A stretch of DNA of 64,000 nucleotides, taken from Botryobacter ruber (lineage in GTDB: Bacteria; Bacteroidota; Bacteroidia; Cytophagales; Hymenobacteraceae). A program made the translations under genes and the position numbers. The notes beneath the pieces are model-generated. The model had not been told where the DNA came from and searched no databases. It saw nothing but the letters and a program-made list of their open reading frames with translations. The stretch covers positions 27,722 through 91,721 of the forward strand of contig NZ_QCZK02000016.1 of NCBI RefSeq assembly GCF_003347595.2, read 5' to 3'. Below, piece after piece: positions 43,134 through 52,203 of the stretch. Numbering within the stretch: the first letter of the stretch is position 1; each line of letters opens with the position of its first letter.

Positions 43134-44960
43134 CTACTTCATGTTTAAATATTCGCGGCTCAGCACCCACTCCTCCACTTTCTTTCTGGACACTGAATCG
43201 GTCAGGTACTTTTCTATCATCAGGCTGGCGATAGGCGCAGCCGAGGAGCCGCCCCATCCGGCATTCTCCACATACACGGCAATGGCAATTTTGGGATCTT
43301 CTTTTGGTGCAAAGGCTACAAACACGGCATGGTCTTTACCTTGCGGGTTCTGGGCTGTACCCGTTTTTCCGCAGATGGTAATGCCCAGGTGCTCGAGGTT
43401 AGCGATAGCTGCCGTTCCGCCTCTGCGGGCCACTGCCGCCATACCTTCTATAACAGGAATATAATGCTTTGGGTTTACAGTGGTTTTATTCTGCACCCGG
43501 TACTCCGGCAGGGGCTCCCCGTCTTCGCCAATGGAACGGATGATGTGCGGCATGTAATAATAGCCTTTGTTGGCGACAATAGCCATAAAGTTCGCCATCT
43601 GCAGCGGCGTAACACCCAGTTCTCCCTGCCCGATACTTAACGAATAAATGGTGGAAAACTTCCAGCGGTTTTTTCCATAAATTTTATCGTACAGCTCCGG
43701 CGAAGCCACAATCCCTTTCTTCTCGTTCGGCAAATCGATGCCCAGTTTCTGTCCAAAGCCAAAGCTCAGCACCTGCTCCCGCCATTCCGCCAGCCCGATG
43801 GAGGTGTCTTTAAAGGTGTTTCGTGATTTGCCCTGGTTAACGAGCGCCCGGTAGGTCTGGTAAAAATACGGGTTACACGACTGCTGTATGGCCCCATACA
43901 AGTCCAGCGGCGAGTTATGGTTGTGGCAGTTTACGAGCGCCCGGTTGCAATAGAATTGCGTAGCGGGTGTAATAACCCCCTCTTCCAGCGCAATCAGCGC
44001 CTGCACCAGTTTAAAAATAGAGCCCGGCGGGTTGCTGCTGGCCATAATCGGGCGGTTGAACATGGGCTTGTCCTGGCCCTTGAGCAGGTTCAGGTAATTG
44101 GAGCCGTACTCTTTTCCTGTCAGCAGGTTCGGGTCGTAAAACGGACTGGAGATGTAGGTCAGGATTTCTCCTGTTGAGGGCTCCAGTGCCACAATACTGC
44201 CTTTTGCGCCATTCATCAGGAATTCGCCGTACTTCTGCAGGTCAAGGTCTATGGTGCTGATCAGGTTCTGACCGGCTATGGCCAGCGTATCGTAGGCGCC
44301 GTCTTTAAAAGAGCCCTTCTCGATACCCCGTACGTTTACCATTTTGTACTTGACACCCCTTCTGCCCATCAGGTACTTTTCATAGGCCTGCTCTATACCG
44401 CTCTTGCCAATGTAGTCGCCGGGGCGGTAGCCTTTGTAGGTGGTATCTTCCAGTTCCCGCGGACTGATTTCGGCAATGTAGCCCAGCGCGTGCGCCAGGC
44501 TTTGGTGCGGGTACCCTCTGGCGGTACGGGCGTTAATGTAAAAACCGGGAAAGTCGATCAGGTTGTCCTGTATATGGCCAAATTCCTCGGTGCTGAGCTT
44601 CTGGTAAAAGATAGACGGCTTCACATAAGAGTAGGCCTTCGCTTTCTTAATACGCTCCCGCAGGTCTTCTATCGTGATGTTGAGGAGGCTGCACAGGCGC
44701 AGCGAGTCCGGGCTCTTGGCCTCTTTGGGCACAATCATCAGGTCGTAGACAGGCGTATTCTGTACCAGCAACTGCCCGTTGCGGTCGTAAATCAATCCCC
44801 GGAAAGGGTACTGCACAATGGTTTTTATCGCGTTTGTCTCAGCAGCCTGCTTGTAGCTGCTGTCCACTACCTGAATATAGAACAACCGGATAGCAAACAC
44901 GATACCCACTACCAGGAAGATAGTTTGTATAACGTACTTTCTGTTTTCTAAATAGTCCAT
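43134..44960 (-). CDS. mrdA: Penicillin-binding protein 2 (elongation transpeptidase)
   Basis: 608 residues. One N-terminal membrane helix (about 10-28), a PBP dimerisation domain (YPFRGLIYDRNGQLLVQNTP), and a transpeptidase domain with the active-site Ser-x-x-Lys in SSNPPGSIFKL, Ser-x-Asn-type QQSCNPYFYQ and KTGTAQ. All three motifs are present, so it should be active. Partner of RodA in lateral wall synthesis. The gene begins immediately after the mreD stop, so expression is coupled. Confidence 0.94.
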   Translation of the reverse strand: MDYLENRKYVIQTIFLVVGIVFAIRLFYIQVVDSSYKQAAETNAIKTIVQYPFRGLIYDRNGQLLVQNTPVYDLMIVPKEAKSPDSLRLCSLLNITIEDLRERIKKAKAYSYVKPSIFYQKLSTEEFGHIQDNLIDFPGFYINARTARGYPHQSLAHALGYIAEISPRELEDTTYKGYRPGDYIGKSGIEQAYEKYLMGRRGVKYKMVNVRGIEKGSFKDGAYDTLAIAGQNLISTIDLDLQKYGEFLMNGAKGSIVALEPSTGEILTYISSPFYDPNLLTGKEYGSNYLNLLKGQDKPMFNRPIMASSNPPGSIFKLVQALIALEEGVITPATQFYCNRALVNCHNHNSPLDLYGAIQQSCNPYFYQTYRALVNQGKSRNTFKDTSIGLAEWREQVLSFGFGQKLGIDLPNEKKGIVASPELYDKIYGKNRWKFSTIYSLSIGQGELGVTPLQMANFMAIVANKGYYYMPHIIRSIGEDGEPLPEYRVQNKTTVNPKHYIPVIEGMAAVARRGGTAAIANLEHLGITICGKTGTAQNPQGKDHAVFVAFAPKEDPKIAIAVYVENAGWGGSSAAPIASLMIEKYLTDSVSRKKVEEWVLSREYLNMK

Positions 44961-45485
44961 TTATCTATTCGCTCTCTTACCTGAGAAGAACAGTAATTGT
45001 ATTATCACCATGACCAGACATGTGTAAATAGTGCTGGTTACAATCTTAAGCAGCGTGTACCATACATCGCGGAAGCTGATAACTTCCAGGAAAAAAACGG
45101 CAGCATGGTGCATGAGGATAAGTATAACCGCATATGCCAGAAACCAGCGCCAGCCCATCGCATAAATCGTGGCGGTGTCGCTAGTATCATAACCATCACG
45201 TGGTGTGAGAAGGTTCAAAATATGTGGTCTTAAATAGGTAAGCAGTACACTGGCAGCCGCATGTATGCCCATGGTGTCGTAAAACACATCCACGGTGAAA
45301 CCCGTGATAAAACCCAGCAGCAAAATCCAGACGCGGCTGATGCCAAGGGGCAGGAACAACAGGAATCCTACATAGATAAAGCAGAACGCTGTGCTGTACA
45401 GGATCAGGCTGTCCATGAACAGTATCTGGAAAGATACGAACAGGACGAACTGGACGATATTTATGAAGCCAAACTTACGGTTCAT
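44961..45485 (-). CDS. mreD: Rod shape-determining protein MreD
   Basis: 174-residue hydrophobic protein with five to six membrane helices (INIVQFVLFVSFQILFMDSL, FIYVGFLLFLPLGISRVWIL, LLGFITGFTVDVFYDTMGIH). Bacteroidota MreD is poorly conserved; the size, hydropathy, GFxxGFxxDxxxD-like motif and gene order identify it. Overlaps the mreC 3' end by 11 bases. Confidence 0.88.
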   Translation of the reverse strand: MNRKFGFINIVQFVLFVSFQILFMDSLILYSTAFCFIYVGFLLFLPLGISRVWILLLGFITGFTVDVFYDTMGIHAAASVLLTYLRPHILNLLTPRDGYDTSDTATIYAMGWRWFLAYAVILILMHHAAVFFLEVISFRDVWYTLLKIVTSTIYTCLVMVIIQLLFFSGKRANR

Positions 45486-46341
45486 CGGATTTTATGCCTG
45501 CGTCTCGTTCTAATTTTTCGCGCTCTTCGCGGTGCGGATCTTCTACCACATACACATAGGAAAGCTGGGCGAAGTCTACCGCCAGCTTTACTTCTATGGT
45601 ATAAAAGCTTTTATCCGGCTCCCGCTCCACGCTACTGATGGTGCCAATCATCACACCTTCGGGGAACACGGTACTGTAACCGCTGGTAACCACGGTATCG
45701 CCAATGGCAGGCTTAATGTGCAGCGGCACAAAATCGAGCAGGGCAGTGCGGTAGTCGCCGCCCGTCCACCTGATAGTGCCCGAAGTATTATCGCGCTTGA
45801 TCTTGGCTGAAACCAGCATCTGGGAGTGCAGGATAGAGGTGACCGTGGAATACCGTTTCCCGACGGTTTTTACCCGCCCAACGATACCGCCCGGGGTAAT
45901 TACCCCCATTTCCGGGCGCACGCCCGCCTCGCTGCCAACCGACAGGGTAAGGTAGTTGTTCGTGCGCCTGATGGAGTTGTTGATAACCCGGGCTGCATGC
46001 AGAATATAAGGCAGGGCCTTGGCAGAGTCTGTAACAACATAGAGCGAATCCGTCATCTTATTCAGGCTGTCGGTCTGCTCTATGTCTTTGTATTTCATGA
46101 GCTCTGCACGCAGTGCCGCATTCTCGGTGGCAAGCGTATTGTTAATGGAGGCCAGCCTGAAATAATCTTTCACGCTGCTCTGGAATTCCAGCACATAGCC
46201 TACGTAGGTGGTGGCAGAGTTAAAGATTGCCGCCCCCTGGTACGTGTTGTAACGCACCAGCATAAAAACGCACAGGACTTCCAGGGATAAAAAGATCAGG
46301 AACGCACGGAACCGGTAGATAAAGAAAAAAAGATTCCGCAT
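45475..46341 (-). CDS. mreC: Rod shape-determining protein MreC
   Basis: 288 residues: an N-terminal membrane helix (about 10-28), a periplasmic coiled coil (60-105; NTLATENAALRAELMKYKDI), then two beta barrels with VGSEAGVRPEMGVITPGGIV, GRVKTVGKRYSTVTSILHSQ and VTSGYSTVFPEGVMIGTISS. It organises the elongasome in the periplasm. Between mreB (9 bases upstream) and mreD (overlap). Confidence 0.93.
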   Translation of the reverse strand: MRNLFFFIYRFRAFLIFLSLEVLCVFMLVRYNTYQGAAIFNSATTYVGYVLEFQSSVKDYFRLASINNTLATENAALRAELMKYKDIEQTDSLNKMTDSLYVVTDSAKALPYILHAARVINNSIRRTNNYLTLSVGSEAGVRPEMGVITPGGIVGRVKTVGKRYSTVTSILHSQMLVSAKIKRDNTSGTIRWTGGDYRTALLDFVPLHIKPAIGDTVVTSGYSTVFPEGVMIGTISSVEREPDKSFYTIEVKLAVDFAQLSYVYVVEDPHREEREKLERDAGIKSDEP

Positions 46342-46350
46342 GTGGGCCTG

Positions 46351-47376
46351 TTACGTCAGCAGAACATTTTTAAAGCCTTCGATATTCTTGATAGCTGCAC
46401 CTGTGCCACGCACCACCGCTCTTAACGGGTCCTCGGCGATGTGTATCGGCAGTTTGGTTTTGGCTGCAAGTCGTTTATCCAGTCCCCGCAGCATGGCGCC
46501 TCCACCTGTCAGGTGGATGCCGTTGTCGTAGATATCGGCCGACAGTTCGGGCGGCGCAATCTCCAGCGCCTTCAGCACCGCTTCTTCTATTTTAGAAACA
46601 GATTTGTCGAGGGCGATGGCTATTTCCTGGTACGTTACCTTGATTACCTTCGGAATACCCGTCATCAGGTCGCGTCCACGGATTTCGTAATCGGCCGGCG
46701 GGTTCTCGATTTCGGTAAGGGCAGCCCCAACCTCTATTTTGATTTTTTCGGCAGAACGTTCGCCAATGAGCAGGTTGTGCTGGCGGCGCATGTAGTCCAG
46801 GATATCTTTGGTGAACACGTCGCCGGCAATACGGATAGACTGGTCGCACACGATACCGGAAAGGGCGATCACGGCAATCTCGGTTGTACCACCGCCAATG
46901 TCCACGATCATCGACCCGATAGGCTGCTCCACATCAATCCCGATACCGATAGCGGCGGCCATCGGCTCCTGTATCATCCACACCTCTTTGGCGCCGGCGT
47001 GCTGGGCCGAGTCGCGCACGGCCCGTTTTTCCACCTCGGTAATGCCCGACGGAATACAGATGACCATGCGGTGCGAGGGCTGAAACAGCCTGCGCCCCGT
47101 GTCGATCATCTTGATCATGCCCCGGATCATTTCTTCGGCAGCGTGAAAGTCGGCAATTACACCGTCTTTCAGCGGACGGATGGTGCGGATGTTCTCGTGC
47201 GTTTTCTCGTGCATCTGCATCGCGCTGCGCCCAATTGCCAGCACTTTGCCGGTAGTGCGGTCGACAGCGATGATCGATGGCTCGTCGACTACAATTTTAT
47301 CGTTATGTATGATCAGGGTATTGGCGGTACCCAAATCTATGGCTATATCACTCGTCAGAAAATTAAATAGTCCCAT
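46351..47376 (-). CDS. mreB: Actin-like cell shape protein MreB
   Basis: 341 residues of the MreB/actin family: phosphate-1 loop IAIDLGTANTLIIHND, MVICIPSGITEVEKRAV, phosphate-2 SMIVDIGGGTTEIAVIALSG, and adenosine region GIHLTGGGAMLRGLDKRLA. Polymerises at the inner membrane and directs wall synthesis with MreC, MreD, PBP2 and RodA. First gene of a tight five-gene operon. A TAnnTTTG element lies about 75 bases upstream. Confidence 0.96.
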   Translation of the reverse strand: MGLFNFLTSDIAIDLGTANTLIIHNDKIVVDEPSIIAVDRTTGKVLAIGRSAMQMHEKTHENIRTIRPLKDGVIADFHAAEEMIRGMIKMIDTGRRLFQPSHRMVICIPSGITEVEKRAVRDSAQHAGAKEVWMIQEPMAAAIGIGIDVEQPIGSMIVDIGGGTTEIAVIALSGIVCDQSIRIAGDVFTKDILDYMRRQHNLLIGERSAEKIKIEVGAALTEIENPPADYEIRGRDLMTGIPKVIKVTYQEIAIALDKSVSKIEEAVLKALEIAPPELSADIYDNGIHLTGGGAMLRGLDKRLAAKTKLPIHIAEDPLRAVVRGTGAAIKNIEGFKNVLLT

Positions 47377-47449
47377 CGTAGCGTGTTGCAGGCGTGCAAT
47401 TACCTAGGTTATATTTCATTTACAGGATATTCGTATCCAAAAACTTGCG

Positions 47450-47457
47450 CAAAATTA
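47450..47457 (-). promoter_or_regulatory. Candidate -7 element of the mre operon
   Basis: Minus-strand TAATTTTG fits TAnnTTTG, giving a leader of about 65 bases before mreB. No standard -33 element is evident. Confidence 0.45.
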
Positions 47458-47607
47458 GTGAAATTCAGCGGAATTAATAATGTGCTTACCTTTTTGGTGC
47501 CAGAATTAAATATTTAAAAACATACCATAGGCGGTTCCTGCTGCTCTTGTACGGATTTTGGCGGATTGGTTTGGTTTCCGGAGGGACGACGGGTGTGTTA
47601 AATGGTT

Positions 47608-47640
47608 GAGCAGAGGCTGTGGTGGCAGGTGCAAAAAGCT
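47608..47640 (+). repeat. WW30 dispersed repeat, copy 15
   Basis: GAGCAGAGGCTGTGGTGG then CAGGTGCA. Frame: EQRLWWQVQKA. Forms one arm of a large hairpin with copy 16. Confidence 0.72.
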
Positions 47641-47675
47641 TTCTGCACCTGCCACCACAGCCGCTGCTGCTCTTG
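47640..47675 (-). repeat. WW30 dispersed repeat, copy 16
   Basis: Head-to-head with copy 15. It starts two bases beyond the stop of the M43 protease gene, so the pair (19 perfect pairs, one mismatch, five more pairs, 10-base loop) can fold at the end of that transcript. Minus-strand frame: EQQRLWWQVQKA. Confidence 0.75.
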
Positions 47676-47676
47676 C

Positions 47677-49212
47677 TTAGCGCACTAAAACTATCTTTTT
47701 GATCTCAACACCATCCGTACTGTGTACGCGCAGGAAGTACATGCCGGCAGCCAGGTGACTTACCTGAAGCCTTGCTACCCGCCCGTTCACCTCCTGGCTT
47801 AGCACCGTCTGCCCCATGCGGTTAACCAGTTCTACCTGCTGCACCTCTTCACGCGCCTGCTGCTCAATTACCAGCACCTCCCGGGCCGGGTTCGGATAAA
47901 CCGTTACAGCACTTACCGTTACCTGAATAAACTGCTCTTTGGTTTGCGTGTCCGTCAGGACACCATTGGAGGCAGTGAGGCGCACGCTGAAGCGGCCAGG
48001 GGTGGTGTAGGTAACGGTGGGGTGCTGTTCTGTGGAGGTGGCGGGCGTGCCGCCCTCAAACTGCCAGCGCCATGAAGTGGGCCTGGTGCCGGTGGTTTTA
48101 TCGGTGAAGGTGACGGTCGTGCCGGCTATTATCAGCGTGTCCTGCGGGTTGGTCAGCTCAAAATCGGCCAGTAAATTCCCGGTGCAGGCCGGCGAGGTAA
48201 GGATGGAGGCGCGTACAGTTGTTAACACGGCCTGCATGTAAGCCGCCTGCCCGTGCGTGAACAGGTTCATACAGGCATCGTCGGTATAATCCATGTAGTT
48301 CTGCCACATGTTGCCGTGCGGTTCGTTGCCACACGAAACCACCATGCCTGCCGGGCAACCTGTAGTACTTTCGGCCTGGTTGGGCGTATCGTCTATGCCA
48401 TCGGAGTCGGAGCAGCTGGCGTTGGCGGAGGTGCCCCAGATGTGCCGCAGGCCCAGCCAGTGGCCGACTTCATGGGTGGCAGTACGCCCCAGGTTAAAGG
48501 CCCACCGGTAATTATTATATGGTGGCGCCCCAACCGCATTAAAATGCAGCACCACACCATCAATGGCCGCCGGAGAGCCGGGCGGGTTGGCGTAGCCCAC
48601 TACCTCGCCTGCCACCACACTCCCGATGCGGCAAACCCAGATATTCAGGTACTGGTTACTGTTCCAGGCATCGATGCCGCCTGTGCCCGTAAACATTACA
48701 TCGTTGCTGAACGAAGAGAACGTGGTCTTGCTGGTCCTGGTGCGGGTAATGCCGTTGGTCGGGTTGCCCTCCGGGTCAAGCGAAGCGAGGCAAAACTCTA
48801 TGCCTGTATCGGCAGCAAGCGCCTTAAAGTAATCAGGCGTATTTACAGTATCGGCATTTTTCTTCCCGAAATCAGCATTCAGGATATTCAGCTGCGACAG
48901 GAGTTGTTCGTTGGATATATTTTCTGCTTCAGAATTATACACCACATGAAACACCACCGGGATAACAATGCGCGCCTGTTCCTGCTGCAGTCTTTTTAGC
49001 TGCTGGCTTTGCTGCCGCCCCTCCTGTACTGCCTGTACTATTTCCTGCCGGCGTTCTGCAAAACCGGGATACTGCACCTGCAGATCCGGAAAAACATCGG
49101 TCGTGCCACAGGCGCGTCCGTGCAGGGGCTGCGTTGCGGAGGCTGTTTGCTGCTGGCTATATCCAGCCAGTGCAGCACTCCATAACAGGATAGTTAAAAA
49201 AATGGCACGCAT
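47677..49212 (-). CDS. Secreted M43-family metalloprotease with PKD and T9SS domains
   Basis: 511 residues. Signal peptide 1-19 (LTILLWSAALAGYSQ), propeptide, then an M43 (cytophagalysin/pappalysin-type) catalytic domain with zinc motif HEVGHWLGLRHIWG and downstream NYMDYTDDACMNLFTHGQ (Met-turn region). A PKD domain (about 355-435; GTRPTSWRWQFEGGTPATST) and a C-terminal T9SS sorting domain (VYPNPAREVLVIEQ, GMYFLRVHSTDGVEI, KKIVLVR) follow. Exported protease of the cell surface or medium, probably calcium dependent. Monocistronic; the WW30 hairpin stands at its 3' end. Confidence 0.88.
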   Translation of the reverse strand: MRAIFLTILLWSAALAGYSQQQTASATQPLHGRACGTTDVFPDLQVQYPGFAERRQEIVQAVQEGRQQSQQLKRLQQEQARIVIPVVFHVVYNSEAENISNEQLLSQLNILNADFGKKNADTVNTPDYFKALAADTGIEFCLASLDPEGNPTNGITRTRTSKTTFSSFSNDVMFTGTGGIDAWNSNQYLNIWVCRIGSVVAGEVVGYANPPGSPAAIDGVVLHFNAVGAPPYNNYRWAFNLGRTATHEVGHWLGLRHIWGTSANASCSDSDGIDDTPNQAESTTGCPAGMVVSCGNEPHGNMWQNYMDYTDDACMNLFTHGQAAYMQAVLTTVRASILTSPACTGNLLADFELTNPQDTLIIAGTTVTFTDKTTGTRPTSWRWQFEGGTPATSTEQHPTVTYTTPGRFSVRLTASNGVLTDTQTKEQFIQVTVSAVTVYPNPAREVLVIEQQAREEVQQVELVNRMGQTVLSQEVNGRVARLQVSHLAAGMYFLRVHSTDGVEIKKIVLVR

Positions 49213-49339
49213 GAGGCAACTGAGAGATAAAACCTGATAAAAAAGCCCGGTTTTGACACAGGCTCAGTAAAGCAATATACTGAAATAACAGTTACCAGGT
49301 AACGAAAAAGTTCAATCGGAACAGGAGAAGGGGAAAAAA

Positions 49340-49915
49340 TCAGAGATTGGCATCCACGTAGTAGTGCAGCGAATCGCCTAGGATCAGCTTTTGCACTCCC
49401 TCTATCCGGTAGCTGGCCAGGTTGCCATTGGCGGGATTGGTAAGGAGCAGCATGTTCCGCCTGGAATAAAAGAGCATGTTCTTCTCCAGCACCCGGGCTT
49501 CCAGCCTTTGCAGCTGCCCGGACGGAGTTACCTGCAGTTGCAGTGTTTGCACGGGCGTAGCAGCCACCTCCGATTTGGTGAAGGTAATTTCGGTATTGCC
49601 GTTTTCCAGTGTTTTGCGGCTTTCGGTGTATAAATCGTTCAGGGCCGGCCGGCTCAGATCCACAGCCTGAAAAGCAGCCAGTTCATTTTCCCAGTTCACC
49701 TGCGAGGTTTCGATGGTTTCGGCAGGTTTGCCGGCTGTTTTTACCGATTTCAGCACCATCGGCTGTGTTGCCTGCAACTGCTGGGTTTGCTGCTGCAGCC
49801 AGTCAGTCAGGTTGTAAGAAGCCGCCGCCCTGGCAGATGTGGGCGGCGCTGGCTTCTCACAAGCTACTGTGGCTATCAATAAGCCAAAGAAGTATAAGGC
49901 TTTACGCTTAAGCAA
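49340..49915 (-). CDS. Putative lipoprotein downstream of gpmI
   Basis: 191 residues. TTG start at 49915, preferred because the frame begins with a good lipoprotein signal (KRKALYFFGLLIATVAC; lipobox TVAC at residue 19) and has no ATG before it matures. The mature part is a predicted mixed beta domain: LTDWLQQQTQQLQATQPMVL, QVNWENELAAFQAVDLSRPA, and NTEITFTKSE. The family is not recognised. Its start overlaps the gpmI stop by eight bases, so translation is coupled to gpmI. Confidence 0.68.
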   Translation of the reverse strand: MLKRKALYFFGLLIATVACEKPAPPTSARAAASYNLTDWLQQQTQQLQATQPMVLKSVKTAGKPAETIETSQVNWENELAAFQAVDLSRPALNDLYTESRKTLENGNTEITFTKSEVAATPVQTLQLQVTPSGQLQRLEARVLEKNMLFYSRRNMLLLTNPANGNLASYRIEGVQKLILGDSLHYYVDANL

Positions 49916-51449
49916 GTGATGGTACTTTGTTTAATAACGAGGTTCCAGTCATTTCTTCCGGCTGCTCTATGCCCATCAGGTCAAGGATAGTAGGAGCCAG
50001 GTCGCCCAGCTTGCCATCCGACAGCTTGCCGGTATAGTCGTTGCTTACCAGGATGCAAGGCACCAGGTTAGTCGTGTGTGCAGTATTCGGCGTGCCGTCC
50101 GGGTTAATCATCATATCGGCATTGCCATGGTCGGCTATTACAATGGTGTCGTAACCATTGTCGAGTGCCGTACTCACCACAGTCTGGGCACAGGAATCAA
50201 CTACCTCGCAGGCTTTAACGGCAGCCTCAAACACACCGGTGTGGCCCACCATGTCGGGGTTGGCAAAGTTGAGGCAGATGAAATCGGCTGTTTTGTTCTG
50301 TAGCTCCGGCACAATGGCATCGCGGATGTCGTAGGCACTCATCTCAGGCTGCAGATCGTAAGTGGCTACTTTCGGCGACGGGCAAAGCAGGCGTTTCTCG
50401 CCATCAAACTGCGTTTCGCGGCCACCCGAGAAGAAGAAGGTAACGTGCGGGTATTTTTCTGTTTCGGCAATCCGGATTTGCGTACGGCCTGCTTTGGAAA
50501 CCACCTCGCCCAGCGTGTTGTTCAGGTTATCCTTTTCGAACACAGGTTCTACGCCAACAAAAGACTCATCATAATTGGTAAGGGTAATGTAGCGCAGGTT
50601 CAGCTTGTGCATGTTCTGCTCATGGAAGTCGCGCTGCGTCAGGGCCTGGGTAATTTCGCGGCCACGGTCGGTGCGGAAGTTAAAGCAGATAACCACATCG
50701 CCATCTTTAATCGTAGCAACCGGTTCCTGCTGGTCGTTCACCTTCACGATTGGTTTGACAAATTCATCGGTCACGCCTTCGTTATAGGAATCGAGCATCG
50801 ACTTGATGATGTTCTGCGATGGGGTTCCTGTACCATGCACCATCAGGTCATAGGCCAGTTTCACGCGCTCCCAGCGGTTATCGCGGTCCATGGCATAGTA
50901 GCGGCCCACAACAGAGGCAACGGTACCCGTGGATTTATCCAGGTGCTGCTCCAGGTCGTTGATATATTTCACGCCACCCTTCGGGTCGGTATCACGACCA
51001 TCGGTAAAGGCATGGATATATACTTTCGACAGGCCATAATCGGCGGCTACCGAGCAAAGCGCCTTCAGGTGGTCGATGTGCGAGTGCACGCCGCCATCCG
51101 ACACCAGCCCGATCAGGTGCACATCCTTCTGCTCCTCTTTGGCAAAAAGAAAGGCATTGGCCAGGGCAGGCATAGCAGCCAGTTTATGCTCCGCAATCGC
51201 TTTGTTAATCCGTACCAGGTCCTGGTACACCACGCGGCCGGCCCCGATGTTCATGTGACCAACCTCCGAGTTGCCCATCTGCCCTTCCGGCAATCCTACG
51301 GCCTCGCCGGAAGCCTGCAGTTTACTGGTTGGGTACTTCTGAAGAATTGAATCATAAAATGGAGTGTTGGCTTTGTTAATGGCCGAAACCTCCGGATTTG
51401 TGGCAATGCCCCACCCATCCAGAATTACTAAAAGAACCTTTTTATTCAT
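49908..51449 (-). CDS. gpmI: 2,3-bisphosphoglycerate-independent phosphoglycerate mutase
   Basis: 513 residues, full length. Metal-binding DGWG near residue 11, catalytic Ser in GNSEVGHMNIGAGRVVYQD (about residue 62), SDGGVHSHIDH, FTDGRDTDPKGG, NFRTDRGREITQAL, and the metal cluster NPDMVGHTG with VIADHGNADMM. Interconverts 3- and 2-phosphoglycerate in glycolysis using two Mn ions. A -7 box lies five bases before the ATG, so the message is probably leaderless. Followed in overlap by a lipoprotein gene. Confidence 0.96.
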   Translation of the reverse strand: MNKKVLLVILDGWGIATNPEVSAINKANTPFYDSILQKYPTSKLQASGEAVGLPEGQMGNSEVGHMNIGAGRVVYQDLVRINKAIAEHKLAAMPALANAFLFAKEEQKDVHLIGLVSDGGVHSHIDHLKALCSVAADYGLSKVYIHAFTDGRDTDPKGGVKYINDLEQHLDKSTGTVASVVGRYYAMDRDNRWERVKLAYDLMVHGTGTPSQNIIKSMLDSYNEGVTDEFVKPIVKVNDQQEPVATIKDGDVVICFNFRTDRGREITQALTQRDFHEQNMHKLNLRYITLTNYDESFVGVEPVFEKDNLNNTLGEVVSKAGRTQIRIAETEKYPHVTFFFSGGRETQFDGEKRLLCPSPKVATYDLQPEMSAYDIRDAIVPELQNKTADFICLNFANPDMVGHTGVFEAAVKACEVVDSCAQTVVSTALDNGYDTIVIADHGNADMMINPDGTPNTAHTTNLVPCILVSNDYTGKLSDGKLGDLAPTILDLMGIEQPEEMTGTSLLNKVPSLA

Positions 51450-51453
51450 GTCG

Positions 51454-51461
51454 CAAATGTA
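51454..51461 (-). promoter_or_regulatory. Candidate -7 element of gpmI, probably leaderless
   Basis: Minus-strand TACATTTG fits TAnnTTTG and ends five bases before the ATG at 51449, leaving almost no 5' leader. Confidence 0.5.
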
Positions 51462-51735
51462 AGTAATAAATTTTTAGCAGCTGTTTAATAAACAGGCCGC
51501 TCACTAAAATGTTGGTCAGGTAATTATAACATAAATATCGGTTTATTCCTCCAGAATTCACAACTTTCTCAGCCATATAACAGCAGGAAAAAGCAAAACC
51601 AAAGCCACCTCGACTGTTGCACCGCCGGCTTTGGCTTGTATTTGTCCGGATAATCCTGTTAATTTTAAAGTGAAAAATGCAGCTATACTTGGCATAGTTT
51701 TAGCTACAGACTAAGCGAGTTCACAACTATCTATT

Positions 51736-52137
51736 ATGAAAAACTTTAAACAAATTGCAGTAGTCTTTACCCTTTTCTTAAGCATCGTGTTTTTAACTTC
51801 CGGCAAGGCTATTGCCCAGAACGATGCGTTTGGTAGTGTAAAGTCTGCAATTAAAACCGGCTCATCCAAAGATCTGGCACGGAACTTCAGCAGTGTGGTC
51901 GCCATTTCGCTGGAAGGCGGAGAAGCCACCAGCTACAGCAACACACAGGCCGAGTTTGTCATGAAAAACTTTTTCGGCAAAAACCCTCCGGTCGATTTTA
52001 CCTACAGCCACCAGGGCGCCTCCGACAAAGGACAGCGCTACGCCATTGGCACCTATGCTTCGCGGAACGGGAGCTATACGGTGGTGGTCTTGTTAAAGGA
52101 TAATTCGATCCAGAAACTAGACTTTATAAAAGATTAA
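51736..52137 (+). CDS. DUF4783-type small secreted protein
   Basis: 133 residues: signal peptide 1-28 (VFTLFLSIVFLTSGKAIAQ), then a compact cystatin/NTF2-like alpha+beta domain, FGSVKSAIKTGSSKDLARNF, QAEFVMKNFFGKNPPVDFTY, HQGASDKGQRYAIGTY and NSIQKLDFIKD. Matches the Bacteroidota DUF4783 layout: a single helix packed on a curved sheet. Exported; no enzymatic residues known. Often found near nadC in this phylum, as here. Its terminator runs into the nadC promoter. Confidence 0.82.
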   Translation: MKNFKQIAVVFTLFLSIVFLTSGKAIAQNDAFGSVKSAIKTGSSKDLARNFSSVVAISLEGGEATSYSNTQAEFVMKNFFGKNPPVDFTYSHQGASDKGQRYAIGTYASRNGSYTVVVLLKDNSIQKLDFIKD

Positions 52138-52158
52138 GCAGATAATAATGAGATTTTT

Positions 52159-52193
52159 AAAAAGGCCCGGCATTTATACCGAGCCTTTTTTTA
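52159..52193 (+). terminator. Terminator abutting the nadC promoter
   Basis: A 12-base stem with one mismatch (52159-52170 AAAAAGGCCCGG with 52179-52190) and loop CATTTATA, then TTTTT. Its T tract merges with the -7 box of nadC. Confidence 0.78.
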
Positions 52194-52199
52194 TTTTTG
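52192..52199 (+). promoter_or_regulatory. -7 element of nadC, probably leaderless
   Basis: TATTTTTG fits TAnnTTTG exactly and ends four bases before the GTG start at 52204, implying a message that starts at or near the start codon. Confidence 0.55.
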
Positions 52200-52203
52200 C
52201 ACT

